Assembly: GCA_050084985.1 (NCBI GenBank)
Contig: JBITNC010000001.1
Coordinates: 156,612,001 to 156,676,000 of the forward strand
Source of the DNA: Nageia nagi
Taxonomy: Eukaryota > Pinophyta
Direction of reading: 5' to 3'
DNA: 64,000 nucleotides
The notes beneath the pieces are model-generated. The model made no database searches and was not told where the DNA came from. It worked only from the letters and a program-made list of their open reading frames with translations. Position 1 is the stretch's first letter, and each line of letters starts with the position of its first letter. The translations under genes were made by a program, and so were the position numbers. Shown here in pieces: positions 1 to 10,611 of this stretch.

Positions 1-938
1 TAGTATTTATTATAACAAAACTAAAATACACTTTTTGTACTTTCATAAACTTGCTCCATCTTGAGCAACCTATTATCTAGTCTTGCAAGAGACCTATCTC
101 TAGCACCTATTACTAATTTCCTTCTCCTAATATTCTTTATAGGAGCTTAATATTTTCCTTTCTCTAGATTCTTTATCCTAACCTTATTAAATATGTTCAT
201 TCAAAAACAAGTATGGTTTTATTCCCACTTTTGATATCTTAGATTTTTCTTCAATCAGGTCTTTCTCCCTAAGTTTTTCTATGGTGAAATAATATTTTTT
301 GGGAGGGATCTTGGGGAGTGAATTTACTTTTAATACTTCCTCCCTTGGAAGACTTCTAAATCTATGGGTATTTGAGGAGAGATTCTAGCATAATTTATTT
401 CTATAAGTAGATTAAGATTCTTTATGTATCTTCTCTTTCATTTCTTTCTTTCTTAAATCCTAGGTTGGGCACTTATCTCCTTGAGAAGCCAACTCTTCTA
501 TAATTTACTTATGGTGGGGATGGTTAGAGTAGACTTTTGACCCTACTAATTTCTTTCTAAGAATCCTTTCCTCTCCCAATTATAAGTTACAATTAGGTTT
601 TTCATTGGGAATAAATTCCCATTATGTATCCAATACCATCTCTATCTCCTAGGAATTTGGTGTTAAAATTTCCTTTTATTTTACTAGCTCCTTAGAAATT
701 AAGGGGAAAAGATTTATTACATTATCAATCCTTGATATTGGGGGTTAGTATATTTAATACTTTAATTATTAATATTTTATTGAAAGATTAATTAATTAAG
801 AAATGAAAAAAGGGTTAAAAAAATAGTAGTTCATGCACATTATTCGAAATATGTTTTATCTCCAAAAAATGGAGGGCAAAATTTAAGTCAATTATATTTC
901 AATAAATCCAAATATATATTGTGATTTGCACATATTAT
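1..938. other. Unassigned flank with a faint minus-strand coding-like tract
   Basis: No intact gene is seen. On the minus strand roughly 199-396 reads without stops for about 65 codons and looks protein-like (lysine/glutamate-rich, with a KIPPKKYYFT stretch). More minus-strand coding-like text lies near 60-160 (RRKLVIGARDRSLARLDNR), separated by stops and frame changes. I do not recognise the family. It could be a decayed retroelement or pararetrovirus-type reading frame, or chance. The rest is AT-rich filler up to the first LTR. Confidence 0.25.
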
Positions 939-1661
939 AGTGATATGAATTGGATTGTATCAAGTTGATCTCTATAGGATAAGTACTCATTCTAAAGGTA
1001 TTTATGCTTGGAGACAAACCAAAGACTAAAATCTAGAGTTGATTGGTGATAGAAATCATGTTGTTAACAATGTACATCTACTATTTTTATGTCACTAACG
1101 ATGTGCATCTTGATGAGTTAGTAGTGGAAGTTGAAAGGGCATCAATGATTTGAATAGCTGAGTGGTTTAGGATCATCAACCCATGTCTTGGAAATATTTC
1201 CAAGCCTATTTAAAGGCATGCTACTCTCTTGATATGACAATGGAGTTTAGTGAGTTTTGGGCTTTTAGGATTGTAAATATTTGAAAGAAGGCCAAGATTC
1301 ATTCTAGAATTTTTATAGTTTTGAAGTTGTTCTTCTTGCCATAGGAGATTGCAATAGTGTAGTAGGAGATGGTATTGCCATTATTTTGATGGCATGTTTG
1401 TATCCATGTAATATTATAATTTTCATAAATAATGAAAAGAGAAGGATCCAATTCCATGTCGAATTATCCCATATTAGGTGAACTAGGGTAAATCATTATG
1501 TTGATCTTGTTATGTGTGATTAAGATTGTAAATTTATAGTTTTACATTATGTAATTTCAAATTTATATGCAATTTGATGGGTCTCATAATGGTGAATATA
1601 TTTTTTCATTCAAATCTGTGAGGATCCAAGTATGTTATAAGCATCTGGTGATTATAGATCA
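939..1661 (+). repeat. 5' LTR of the chromovirus-like element
   Basis: Aligns along its whole length with 6394-7119. The start corresponds to TGTGATCTGAATT of the 3' copy, but here the first TG has become AG. It ends in CA at 1660-1661, two bases before the primer-binding site. A TATA-like TATTTAAA at 1208-1215 is matched by the same motif in the 3' LTR (from about 6663) and may mark the U3 promoter. Confidence 0.85.
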
Positions 1662-1663
1662 TG

Positions 1664-1675
1664 TGGTATCATAGC
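1664..1675 (+). other. Primer-binding site, initiator tRNA-Met type
   Basis: TGGTATCATAGC directly after the 5' LTR matches the plant consensus TGGTATCAGAGC, complementary to the 3' end of initiator tRNA-Met, with one mismatch. It fixes the 3' end of the LTR and the plus orientation. Confidence 0.8.
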
Positions 1676-1857
1676 TTGTGTGCATAAAATTTGGGGCTAA
1701 AATTTTAGAGATTTCAGAATTCCAATGATGTACTTTGTAATGTTTGGAAGGAGATCTCAAATATCAGAATTGATTTCAAAAGATATTGAGATTGGTCGAA
1801 GGTGCAAAGTGATAGAAATAAATGATTTGGAGGAGCAATAGTCTATTTTTTGTACCA

Positions 1858-2880
1858 TGATGAATGCTAATTTTGAAAGGAGATTTTTAAAAATGGAGAA
1901 TCATTTGGCTCATTTGGTTGAGTTGTTGGCTATTGAAAAAAATGTAAATATCAATTAGAGGCAACAAAATAAACATGGAAAACTTGATTCATCATCTTCA
2001 TCAAATTAAGTTCCATTCAAGGTGGAGGCCAAAGTGAAAATTCCTACTTTTGGTGGTGAGGTTGATGCGAAAAAGTTAAACAATTGGTTGAAATAATTGG
2101 AGGTTTATTTTGAAAATCATGGTATTGTAAATGATGTTAATAAAATCTTTTTTACTAGATTAAAGATGGGTGGAAATGCTTTAATTTGGTGGGAAAGCCA
2201 TGTAGAAACTTTTAGATATGAAAACTTATTAGAAATATCTTCTTGGAATGATTTTAAGGAATTGTTAAGAGATCAATTTTATCCACTGGGACATCATAAT
2301 TAACAATTGATAAAATGATAATTATTTATATGATAAAGAGGGTAGATGGTTCAAGAATACACTATAGAATTTATGAAACAAGCTCCTTTGCTTAGGGTTT
2401 CCTTAAAAGATTCTCAAACTTTAATGAAGTACATTGGAGGTTTACATAGTCATTTTCAAAATACTATCATGTTATTTAATCTTACTAATCTTGATCAAGT
2501 GTGTGTGCAAGTGTAATACTTAGAGAAGGATAATAAAGTAAGGAGACAATATGGTAAATCCAAGAAGGCTTGTAATTCAAGGGGATCACATGGTAACTCT
2601 CAAGATAAAGGTAAAGGTAAGTAAGAAATTAAGACCACTAATATTTCAAAGAAAGAAGGTGATAATAGGCATTGTAATTATTATGATAAATATGATCATG
2701 TTGATGATAAATATTGAAAACTTCATCCAAAATTACATCCATATAAGAATAAGAATAAAGAGAAAATAAATGCTATGATTCTTAAATGTGAGGATATTGA
2801 AGAAAGTTCAGATGTTGATGAGAAACTAAATTGTTCAACCATTCAAAAGGTCGATGAATATTAAGACATTGAAGAACAAA
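1858..2880 (+). pseudogene. gag remnant (Retrotrans_gag type capsid)
   Basis: Gag would package the element RNA in cytoplasmic virus-like particles. The region at 2020-2303 has the capsid pattern: KIPTFGGEV, then NNWLK, WWESHVE and SSWNDFKELLRDQFYPL, matching the usual F-x-G, W-L and W-x-x-F-x-x-L-x-x-F-x-P landmarks. A stop follows NNWLK where families usually have Gln (CAA to TAA). Downstream the frame breaks; a basic tract and a damaged zinc-knuckle-like HCNYYDKYDHVDDKY lie near 2670-2720. The start is uncertain; an ATG at 1858 precedes NANFERRFLKMENHLAHLVE. It shares a frame with RT, as in single-polyprotein chromoviruses. Confidence 0.7.
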
Positions 2881-3200
2881 GAATTCAATTATTTCACCTT
2901 AAAATTCAAGTTAAGAAAATAAAAGCAGATTGCATTGTTGATCCGAGTTCTCAAGAAAATTTGATTTTAGAATCTATGGTAAGTAATTTGGGATTAAAAA
3001 ATTTTAACCATCCAAATCCATGTTCTTTAGGTTAGGTGCATTGCAATGCTAGTTTGCAAGATACTAAAGAATGTAAGTTAAAATTTTACATTGATAAAAT
3101 TATGGTTGATGTTATTCCTTTAGATATTTGTAGTGTTATTCTTGGTAACCCTTATATGTGGGATAGAGATGGTATTTATTACAGAATATTGAATAAATTA
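2880..3200 (+). pseudogene. Aspartic protease remnant
   Basis: The protease would cut the Gag-Pol polyprotein. The tract KADCIVDPSSQENLI (catalytic Asp codon at 2940-2942) aligns with the active-site loop of retropepsins, but the D-S/T-G triad reads D-P-S, so it should be inactive. A later DVIPLDICSVILGNPYMWD corresponds to the conserved hydrophobic-L-G-x-P/D-W segment of gypsy proteases. One internal stop lies between these motifs. It sits between gag and RT in the expected place. Confidence 0.65.
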
Positions 3201-3539
3201 TGATTCGTGAAAGATGGAAAGGTGTTTCTAGCTATTATATATAAAAGCTAGTAAATGCTACCTTTGGTCACTTCTACTCAAGTAAAATTCCTTGTAAATG
3301 CTTCTTAAAAGTTTGTGTTGATCATGGTAAAAGCTAGAGCCTTTGGTGAGGTGAATCTCAAATTGTTGGTGACATGCAACATTGATTCTAAGCTATTAAC
3401 AAAGTGCAAAAGGGAAGAATAGATGCAAAAATTATTTTGAGATTTTGCTAACTTATTTGTAGAGCCATAAGGATTACCTCCTATGTTGGATATACAATAT
3501 GATATTCAATTATAACCTAATGATTCATTTTCTAACATA

Positions 3540-4330
3540 AGTTTATATCAAAAATCTATTTTGGAGTAAGAGAAGATAAAGAGGTAGATTCAGGAGTTGG
3601 TTGATCAAGATGTAATTAGACCAAGTACATATCCATGTGGATCACCTATTATTTTGGTTTCAAAGAGAGATCAAACTTGGAGGATGTATATTAACTATAG
3701 AGCACTTAACAAAATCACCATCAAAAATTGCTATCCTTTTCCTCAAATATATGATCTTTTGGATCAGTTGCAAAGGGTAAGATTCTTTAATAAGTTGGAC
3801 TTGAGGAGTAGATATCACCAAATTTGAATCAAGAAGGGGAATATTTGGAAGATTGCTTACAAGACAAGACAAGGCCTATTTGAGTGACTTATTTTACTGT
3901 TTGGTTTATACAATGCATCAACCATATTTATGAGGATAATGAATTATAAGCTTCGTCCATTTATTGATTCTTTTGTTGTTGTATACTTGGATGATATTCT
4001 TATTTATAATTATATTTGGAAAAAAAAAGTATGTACATCTTAGACAAGTGTTTCAAGCTTTTCATAGAGAAAATTTATAGTTAAAATAATCAAAATGTGA
4101 GTCTATCAAAGAGTCTTTGGTGTATTTGGGCCATGTTATTGATCATGGACAACTTAAGATAGATCCTTGTAAAGTAAATGCTATAATAGAATGGCCAAAG
4201 CTATTTAATGTAGCTAAATTAAGAAGTTTCTTAGGTGTTTTCCAATATTTGAGAATGTTTATTATTGATTTTTCTCATATTTTTTGACCTTTACATGTTG
4301 TAACCAACAAAAGACAAGTTTTCCAATGGA
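3540..4330 (+). pseudogene. Reverse transcriptase remnant (Ty3/gypsy)
   Basis: RT copies element RNA to cDNA. Visible motifs in order: IQELVDQDVIRPS and SPIILVSKRD (fingers), WRMYINYRALNKITIKNCYPFP, FFNKLDLRSRYHQI with the first catalytic Asp, [15 protein letters not shown], and the YLDD box at 3984-3995, so both catalytic Asp of the box remain. Stops replace expected Arg after RYHQI (CGA to TGA) and Trp after GLFE (TGG to TGA). A small frame break follows an A-rich run at 4019-4028. The thumb/connection reads VYLGHVIDHGQLKIDPCKV and KLRSFLGVFQYLRMFI. Confidence 0.9.
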
Positions 4331-4810
4331 AAAAGTAACAACAAACATCTTTTGATACCTTGAAGCAAAAGATTACTAGTGCACCCGTACTAGCACTTCT
4401 TGATTTGTGATTTGTAGAATCCATTTGAAGTGGATACTGATGCACGTGACTACATCATGATGGCCATTTTATTACAAGAAGGTAAACCAATCTACTATCA
4501 TTCCAAAATAATTAGTGGGGCTATTTTTAATTATCCTACTTATGATAACAAAATGTATGCATTAGTTTAAGCTATTTAAAAGTAGAAACATTACTTAATG
4601 GGAAAAGAAAAAATCATTCATATTGATCATCAACAATTAAAGTACTTATAAACTCAATCAAAATTGTAATAAACTAGACACTATAGATGGATGGATTTTC
4701 TACAGTAATTTCATCTTATGATCAAGTATAAGAAAGGAACATAGAATAAGGTTGTTGACATGCTTTCTAGACCACCTGTACCTTCAAATCACATATCATT
4801 AAAAATGTGC
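4330..4810 (+). pseudogene. RNase H remnant of the chromovirus-like pol
   Basis: This domain would degrade the RNA strand during reverse transcription. Recognisable pieces are VFQWKK, ITSAPVLALLD, YYHSKIISGAIFNYPTYDNKMYALV, then HYLMGKEKIIHIDHQQLKYL and finally NKVVDMLSRPP, which matches the gypsy RNase H end (N-K-V-A-D-A-L-S-R). Multiple stops and at least one frame change break it, and this part runs in a different frame from RT and integrase. Confidence 0.75.
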
Positions 4811-4949
4811 AACATTTGATTTTAGTCTATTAACATCATGCAAACAAGGGCCAATGAGTTCCCTCTTAATGCTAAAATATCTTTCTTTTCTTTTTGAGTC
4901 ATTTTCAAAGGCATATGTATAGGATCCTAACTTCAAAGAGGTGTATGAG

Positions 4950-6020
4950 TAGTTGTCTTCATCTAGGTCCAATTACAAGGGCTTGGAGGATTTTCATTTG
5001 CAAAATGGAATTCTTTATCATTTTAATGCATTATGTTTACTTGTAGGTGAAATAATTGGATTGATTAAAGATGCACATACTTTAAATATTGCAAAAAAAT
5101 TTAGGGTTGGAAAGATATTATACAATTTGTAAAGTTATATATATTGTCCAAAAATGCAAGATCAAGTTTCCAAGTACATAAAAGGGTGTTCTTTGTGTTA
5201 CACTAGCAAGTTGAGTAATAGGAAATTCAATTTGTATCAACCACTTCCAGTAGCTTCACATCCATGGGAGTGTATTTCTATGGATTTTGTGGGAGGGTTT
5301 CCTATTAACAAGAAAGGTCATGACTATCTATTTGTTTTTACGGATAGATTTAGTAAGATGTGTATTTTGATTCCTTGTAAGAAGATAATAATGAAAAAAA
5401 ATGTTGCTGATGTGTTCTTTTCACATGTTTGGGTTCATTTTGGATTGCCTACTATTTTTTCAGATAGAGATAGTAGATTTTTAGGCAATTTTTGGATATA
5501 TTTATGGGAAAATATGGATACAAGGTTGAAGAGGAGTATTACTTTTCATCCTCAAATTAATGGACAAACTAAGGTGGTGAATAGGACATTGGTTCAACTC
5601 TTGAGGGGTTACTATGGAAAGCATCCTAAGTCTTGGGATGAACATATTGAATATATCCAACATTCATACAATAAGGCAACTCATTCTTCCATTAATAAGA
5701 GTCTTTTTGAGACTCATTTTGATTATTTACCACCTTCATCTTTTGATTGTGTTTGGACAACAAAAGAATGAAGGAGATTCACTTGAGAAAGGGGAAAATC
5801 AAGTTGAAACCTTTGTTGAAAAGATTAGGCAAATTCACTTGAAAGTCCAAGAGCAACTTAAAATAAGTCAAGCCAAGTACAAGTTGAGACATGACAAACA
5901 AAGAGTTGACCATAAGTTTCATATGGAAGATCATGTTTGGTTTCATCTTAGTAAGGAGAGGTTGCAAGGACCAACCAAGAAGTTGAAACCTATAAGGTAT
6001 GGACCATTTGAGATTATGGA
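4950..6020 (+). pseudogene. Integrase remnant; catalytic Glu changed to Lys
   Basis: Integrase inserts cDNA into chromosomes. The zinc-binding N-terminus is damaged but ends with CPKMQDQVSKYIKGCSLCYT. The core (5154-5771, 205 open codons) has the first Asp in SMDFVGG and the second Asp in FSDRDSRFLGN. The expected Q-T-E-V-V-N-R motif reads TKVVNRT: the third catalytic residue is Lys, consistent with GAG to AAG. Downstream, YKLRHDKQRVDH and the GPY/F-like LKPIRYGPFEIME continue after a frame change near 5770. Confidence 0.9.
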
Positions 6021-6350
6021 GTAAGTGAGATTGCTTTTTGATTGAATCTACTAACATATATGAAAATCTATTCAATTATGAATATGGAACATTCAAAATT
6101 GTATGAACCATATATGTTTACTAAAGATGAATCAGGTTCAAATCAGATTGTGTCATCTTTTGATGACTTAGCTCCTAATACTATGGATGAACTCAAAGAG
6201 GATTCTATATTATAAAAGAAATTTTGTGCTATACGAAGAGGTGAGATAGAGCTATGGTTACTTGGATTGAAGGGACAAAAGCCTAATAAAGCCAGATGGA
6301 TGGAAAAGTCCAAATGGATGGAAAAGTCTAAGGTTAGGGAGTTGTATCCT
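6020..6350 (+). pseudogene. Chromodomain-like C-terminal tail of pol
   Basis: After the GPY/F-like segment, the tract GEIELWLLGLKGQKPNKARW (from about 6239) resembles the chromodomain core Y-L-V-K-W-K-G...A-T-W of chromoviral integrases, which guides integration to heterochromatin. An 18-bp in-frame duplication (WMEKSK twice, 6298-6333) interrupts its end. The match is short and diverged; a non-chromodomain integrase tail is the alternative. Confidence 0.45.
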
Positions 6351-6379
6351 AATATATGTATTTATAGGACCAAATGCCT

Positions 6380-6393
6380 TCTCATTAGGGAGG
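6380..6393 (+). other. Polypurine tract
   Basis: Purine-rich ATTAGGGAGG lies immediately before the TGTGATC start of the 3' LTR, the usual plus-strand priming site in gypsy elements. Confidence 0.7.
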
Positions 6394-7119
6394 TGTGATC
6401 TGAATTAGATCCTATCAGGTTGATCTCTGTAGGAGCAGTACTCATTTTACAGGTATCTATGCTTGGAGATAGATCGAATATTAAAATATAGAGTTGATTA
6501 GTGATATAAACCATGTTATTAACAATGTGCATCTATTTTTTTTAGATCACTAATGGCATTCATCTTGATGAGTCAATGGCGAAAGTTGAAGGGGAATCAG
6601 TGATTCAAGAAGCTAAGCAATTCAAGATCATCAACCGACATCTTGGAGATGTTTCTAGGCCTATTTAAAGGCATGCTACTCTCTTGATTTAACAATAAAG
6701 TTTAGTGAGTTTTGGGGTTTTAGGATTGTAAAGATTTAAAAGAAGGCCAAGAGTCATTTCAAAATTTTTGTAGTTTTGAAGTTATTATTCTTATTGAAGA
6801 AGATTGTAGTAGTGTTGTAGTAGATGGTATTGCCATTATTTTGATGGTATGTCTATATGCATGTAATATTGTAATATCCATAGATAATGAGAAGAGAAAA
6901 CTCCAATTCCATGTTGGATTAGTTCACATTGGATAAACCAGCATAAATCATAATGTTGATCTTGTTGTGTGTGATTGAGATTAATAATTTATAATTTTAC
7001 ATTATGCAATTCAAATTTATATGGAATTTGATGGGTCTCATAATGGTGAATATTTTTGTTTATTCAAATCTGTAAGTGAGGATCTAAGTATGCTATAAGA
7101 ATCCAATGATTACAAATCA
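6394..7119 (+). repeat. 3' LTR of the chromovirus-like element
   Basis: Starts TGTGATC after the polypurine tract and ends CA at 7118-7119. Colinear with 939-1661; the homology stops at the same point where the 5' copy meets its primer-binding site. Confidence 0.85.
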
Positions 7120-7690
7120 TATAATCTTATTCTCTCTAGTGTGCAATGACCAATCCAAGCTCTTTGTTAAATTCTTTGATTGAAAAGCTCCTTGGAGCTA
7201 AAATTTTAATACATAGAAGTACCAAATAAAAAATTTAATGATGTTTCATGATCTATAGAGTCACATTAATGGCACTAGAGTATGCCATCTAATAAATACT
7301 GCAACACAAGTTGATTTTGATATAAAATAATATGTTCACCTTGCATTGATCAACTTATTAATTAATGGAGGCATCATGGAAATTCTAGCAAATGCCATTA
7401 CACCAAAGGAGGTTGAGAACTCCATTATAATTTTGTAGGACCACACAAATGAGGTTTGTGCTCTAACACTAAGATAACAAATTTATATTTTGAAGCTAAA
7501 TGGTACTATTACTGAATATTTTATAGATTGTTCAAATGCAGTCGACCTAATTACATGAAATAATTAAAAAAAAATGTAGCTTGATATGTCGTTGTTAGAT
7601 TGAAGATTAGATTATAGAGATTATTTAGTTTAATAAATTTGTGGCTATATCTATAATTTTCAACCTGAATTTCCATACCTAAACTGGAAA
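7120..7690. other. Unassigned; weak copia-gag-like trace
   Basis: Plus-strand 7300-7560 reads in one frame with few stops and ends with QIYILKLNGTITEYF, faintly like the copia gag (UBN2) pattern of a short leucine-rich helix followed by S/T-x-x-E-Y. It is too short and too diverged to call with confidence. Nothing else is seen. Confidence 0.2.
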
Positions 7691-8459
7691 CGAACTTATA
7701 ATGCAAACCTTAAATTCATAATTTCTCCACGCCGGGACTGCCACTTAAACCCTAAATTTACTTCTCTGTCAAATCCAGGAGAGTTGTAAGACTGGCAATC
7801 TTGCCAGTGCATGAAATTAATCGCCATAAATTGAAGATTGATTTGCCGTCGAACCTGATCGCGACAGATTAAGCGTTGGCAGCCCACACAGCAAGAAGAC
7901 AAGCCGCCGGTGTCGAAACCATTGACCTTTTAAACAAAACTATGATTTTTTAAGCTTTATTTTAATAAAATGTAACACTGTAATGGATCTGGGACTGTGG
8001 CATTCGGAGTTGGGACCAGCACGCGTTCCTGGCTACGAGCTTTCCTTACTAAGGTGGTTGTCGCGTGGGGATTCGAACCAACAACCTCCCTGACAAAGTC
8101 GACAGACTCGATCCGAAGTGTAATTAAATGTAAGTATTTTAGCTGAATTAGGGTTTGCTGTTGGTTTTAAAATGTCATTGAGTTGGACCATGAAGATTTG
8201 ATATGTACATCGCCAGATGGACAGAAGAAAAGGGAAGTTTTAATAGGAGGTAGTTGGGCTAGATGCAATCCAGCACCTGAGAGGCCAACTGCCTGTGGAA
8301 ATGCGATTGTCGCTGGTGAGCCTTTCGTCTTTATAGCGACTGAGTACAGGTTTTCTTTCCTATATTAATACTGTAACCATATAATGGCTTCTCTCTCCAG
8401 TCTGAAGTGACTCAAACCCTAAAAAGGCTCGGATAATGCCCATTAGCTAATAATGTAAA
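7691..8459. other. GC-richer island with a B-box-like motif; no recognised gene
   Basis: Base composition rises clearly above the flanks. The reverse complement of 8069-8079 is GGTTCGAATCC, a perfect RNA polymerase III B box, but no matching A box or cloverleaf is seen nearby, so it may be a SINE or tRNA relic. A plus-strand frame of 61 codons at 8183-8368 (containing GGSWARCNPAPERPTACGNA) and a minus-strand frame of 68 codons at 7696-7902 are open. I recognise neither; they may be host exon relics or chance. Confidence 0.3.
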
Positions 8460-10090
8460 TAGTCAAGTTTGTGAATTGAAATTCCAATCTGTTTTCTTTG
8501 TACACAAGTTTGAGAATTGAAATTCCAATCTGTTTTCATTTTCTTTATTGGCGGAGTTTAAATATCAATATGTTTTCATTTTTCCATAGTTTTCAAAAAT
8601 TCTTTATCAAAATTCAAATTTCAACTTCTTGTTCATGGTTCAATACTTTTCATTATCTATAGGTTTCAAAATTTAATGGTTTATCATGTTTTAATATTTT
8701 TTTATTTATACAATTTAAATTTCGACATAATAGTTTTTTTTATTAATGGAGGGTTAGAGATCTTTTAGTTTAATATTTTTCTTTATCTTATGGAATTCAA
8801 ATTTCAATGTTTTTTCGTAGTTTCTATAATTCTTTATTCAATAGTTTTCTCTATTAACATAAGTTAGAATAGCTATCAATAGTTGTCTTTATCCATATGG
8901 TTCAAATTTCAATATCTTCTTATGGTCCAATAGTTTTCTCTATCAATCCAATTTGTGAATAATTTTATTTATTCATGACTTTCAAATTTTAATAGCTTCT
9001 TATGGTTCAATAGTTGTTTCTATCAATCCAAGTTAGAGACAATAGTCTTTTATTTTTATTTTTTTATACATGAGGTTCAAATTTAAGTATCTTCTTAAGG
9101 TTCAATAGTCTTTTCTATCAATCCAAGTTAGAGTAGCAGTTAATACTTTTCACTATCCAGGGTATAGTTTTTAGTACTTTTCTTTATCATGGGGTTCAAA
9201 TTTCAATATCTTATCATGGTTCAATTTTTCTCTCTATATGTAGAGGTTAGGATATCAATATTTAAGAAATAAAAGATACAAAAGAAACTAAAAGATAGCA
9301 TTCAGTAAAGGTCTTGAACCCACCATCCCTTTTACGGAAGGTAAAATGTGGAATAATATGTTGTATCTATGGGGTTCTTTTCAATCAAAATCATGTGGTA
9401 GTTGCATCATCCATCTTCACCCTCTAAAAAGCATCAATTGGATGTAGCATATCCATAACATGTGAAGGGGTTGATATATAATACCCATTTGAGATTTTTC
9501 AAAGATTTTTAATACCCACTTGTCACTCCAACTTCCCTTACATAATCAAATATTTTCATAATTTAAATTAGTTAAGATATTAGTATACGATGTATTTGAA
9601 AATAAAGATATTTTCATTATGAAAATTTATATATATTATATAAAAAAAATATCATCTACTAATTATATATAAATGTATATTGATTATTAATAAAATAATA
9701 AATTGAATTTAACATTATTGTATTCTTAGAATGTTGATATTTTTTATTTTAAATGAATTTTAATCATTTAAATTACTTGAATTATTAGTCGAGGGCTTAT
9801 AGGGAAATATTAAAATTTTCATTTTAAGAATTTATTGGTGTTATACATAAATGTATCATCTAAGAATTATATATAAAAATATATAGGTTATTGATAAAAT
9901 AATAAGATGAATTTCAAATTCTTGTAGTCATTGGATGTTCGTTTCTTTATTTTAATAATGTAGATTACTTAAACTATTAACTTAAGGTATATAAGAAAAT
10001 AAGATTTTTTCATTACAAGAATTTATATATGTGATATAAGAAACTATCATCTAAAGATTATATATAAAGATATATATGTTATTGATAAAA
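8460..10090. repeat. Dispersed repeat block, copy A, with internal degenerate tandem units
   Basis: Colinear with 12420-13420. It opens with a 41-bp tandem duplication (starts at 8464 and 8505). Next comes a degenerate array of roughly 90-bp units, each with GGTTCAAATTTCAATATCTT, a CAATAGTTTTCTCTATC motif and AGTTAGAGTAG. Then come three units of about 185-205 bp beginning near 9651, 9853 and 10039 with ATCATCTA.GAATTATATATAAA. No coding potential is visible. A lower-divergence gap (9240-9490) is present only in this copy. Confidence 0.65.
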
Positions 10091-10401
10091 TACTAAGTTG
10101 AAATTAAAATTTTCATAATAATAAATCTTTAATAGTACATATTTCAATTAAAAGAGTTTAATATGGTATTCAATAAAGGTATATTAGTATTATATAATAT
10201 AGGATATTTTCATATACATCTAGAATGGATTTAATTTAATTGTATTTTAACTTATTGGATATTATGTTTTTCACTTTATCAACCTTTTCTAGTTGAGGTC
10301 TTTGACCATACATTAACATATAAAAACATTTTTATTCAACATTAAAATCTTGATTCTTTAAAATATTAATAACTTACAAATTATTTGTTAGAGATCTTAT
10401 G
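10091..10401. other. AT-rich spacer, nothing recognised
   Basis: No reading frame, repeat or known motif is supported between repeat block A and the copia-like LTR relic. Confidence 0.4.
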
Positions 10402-10611
10402 TGTTAGAGATAATAGTATTTTAAGATCATTGTAACCCGTTTAGTAGTATCTCAACTAACTTTAAGTTTAGTGAGAGCTAGCATATGTGATATTTTTAGT
10501 TGGTTTGTTATGGAAATTTAGTTAAGTTGTTAAGTTATTCTTGTTATGTATCTTCCTATATATTTGACATAATACAATATGTAAATTATTGGGGTCTCTC
10601 CTTCTCTTTCA
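10402..10611 (+). repeat. Copia-like LTR relic
   Basis: A 210-bp tract starts TGTTAGAGATAATAG, ends CTCTTTCA and is followed by ATATCATATTAGG, which resembles a decayed TGGTATCAGAGCAGG initiator-Met primer-binding site. Start, end and adjacent site together suggest a small Ty1/copia 5' LTR. No matching second LTR was found. Confidence 0.4.

Larger units (their letters stand above)
939..7119 (+). mobile_element. Full-length degenerate Ty3/gypsy retrotransposon, chromovirus-like
   Basis: Two related LTRs of about 723-726 bp flank a primer-binding site, a gag-pol region in the order gag, protease, reverse transcriptase, RNase H, integrase, a chromodomain-like tail, and a polypurine tract. This order and the single dominant frame (gag, RT and integrase share it; RNase H is shifted) fit chromoviruses. 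The two LTRs look about 80-85% identical by eye, so the insertion is old. Every coding domain has stops or lost catalytic residues. Flanking 5-mers (ATTAT before, TATAA after) no longer show a clear target-site duplication. Confidence 0.9.

Noticed and set aside
934-7124. Target-site duplication around the chromovirus-like element
   Set aside because: ATTAT and TATAA agree at only two of five positions in an AT-rich background.
8183-8368. Small host gene of 61 codons
   Set aside because: No recognisable domain, no splice or promoter support; mentioned only within the GC-richer island.
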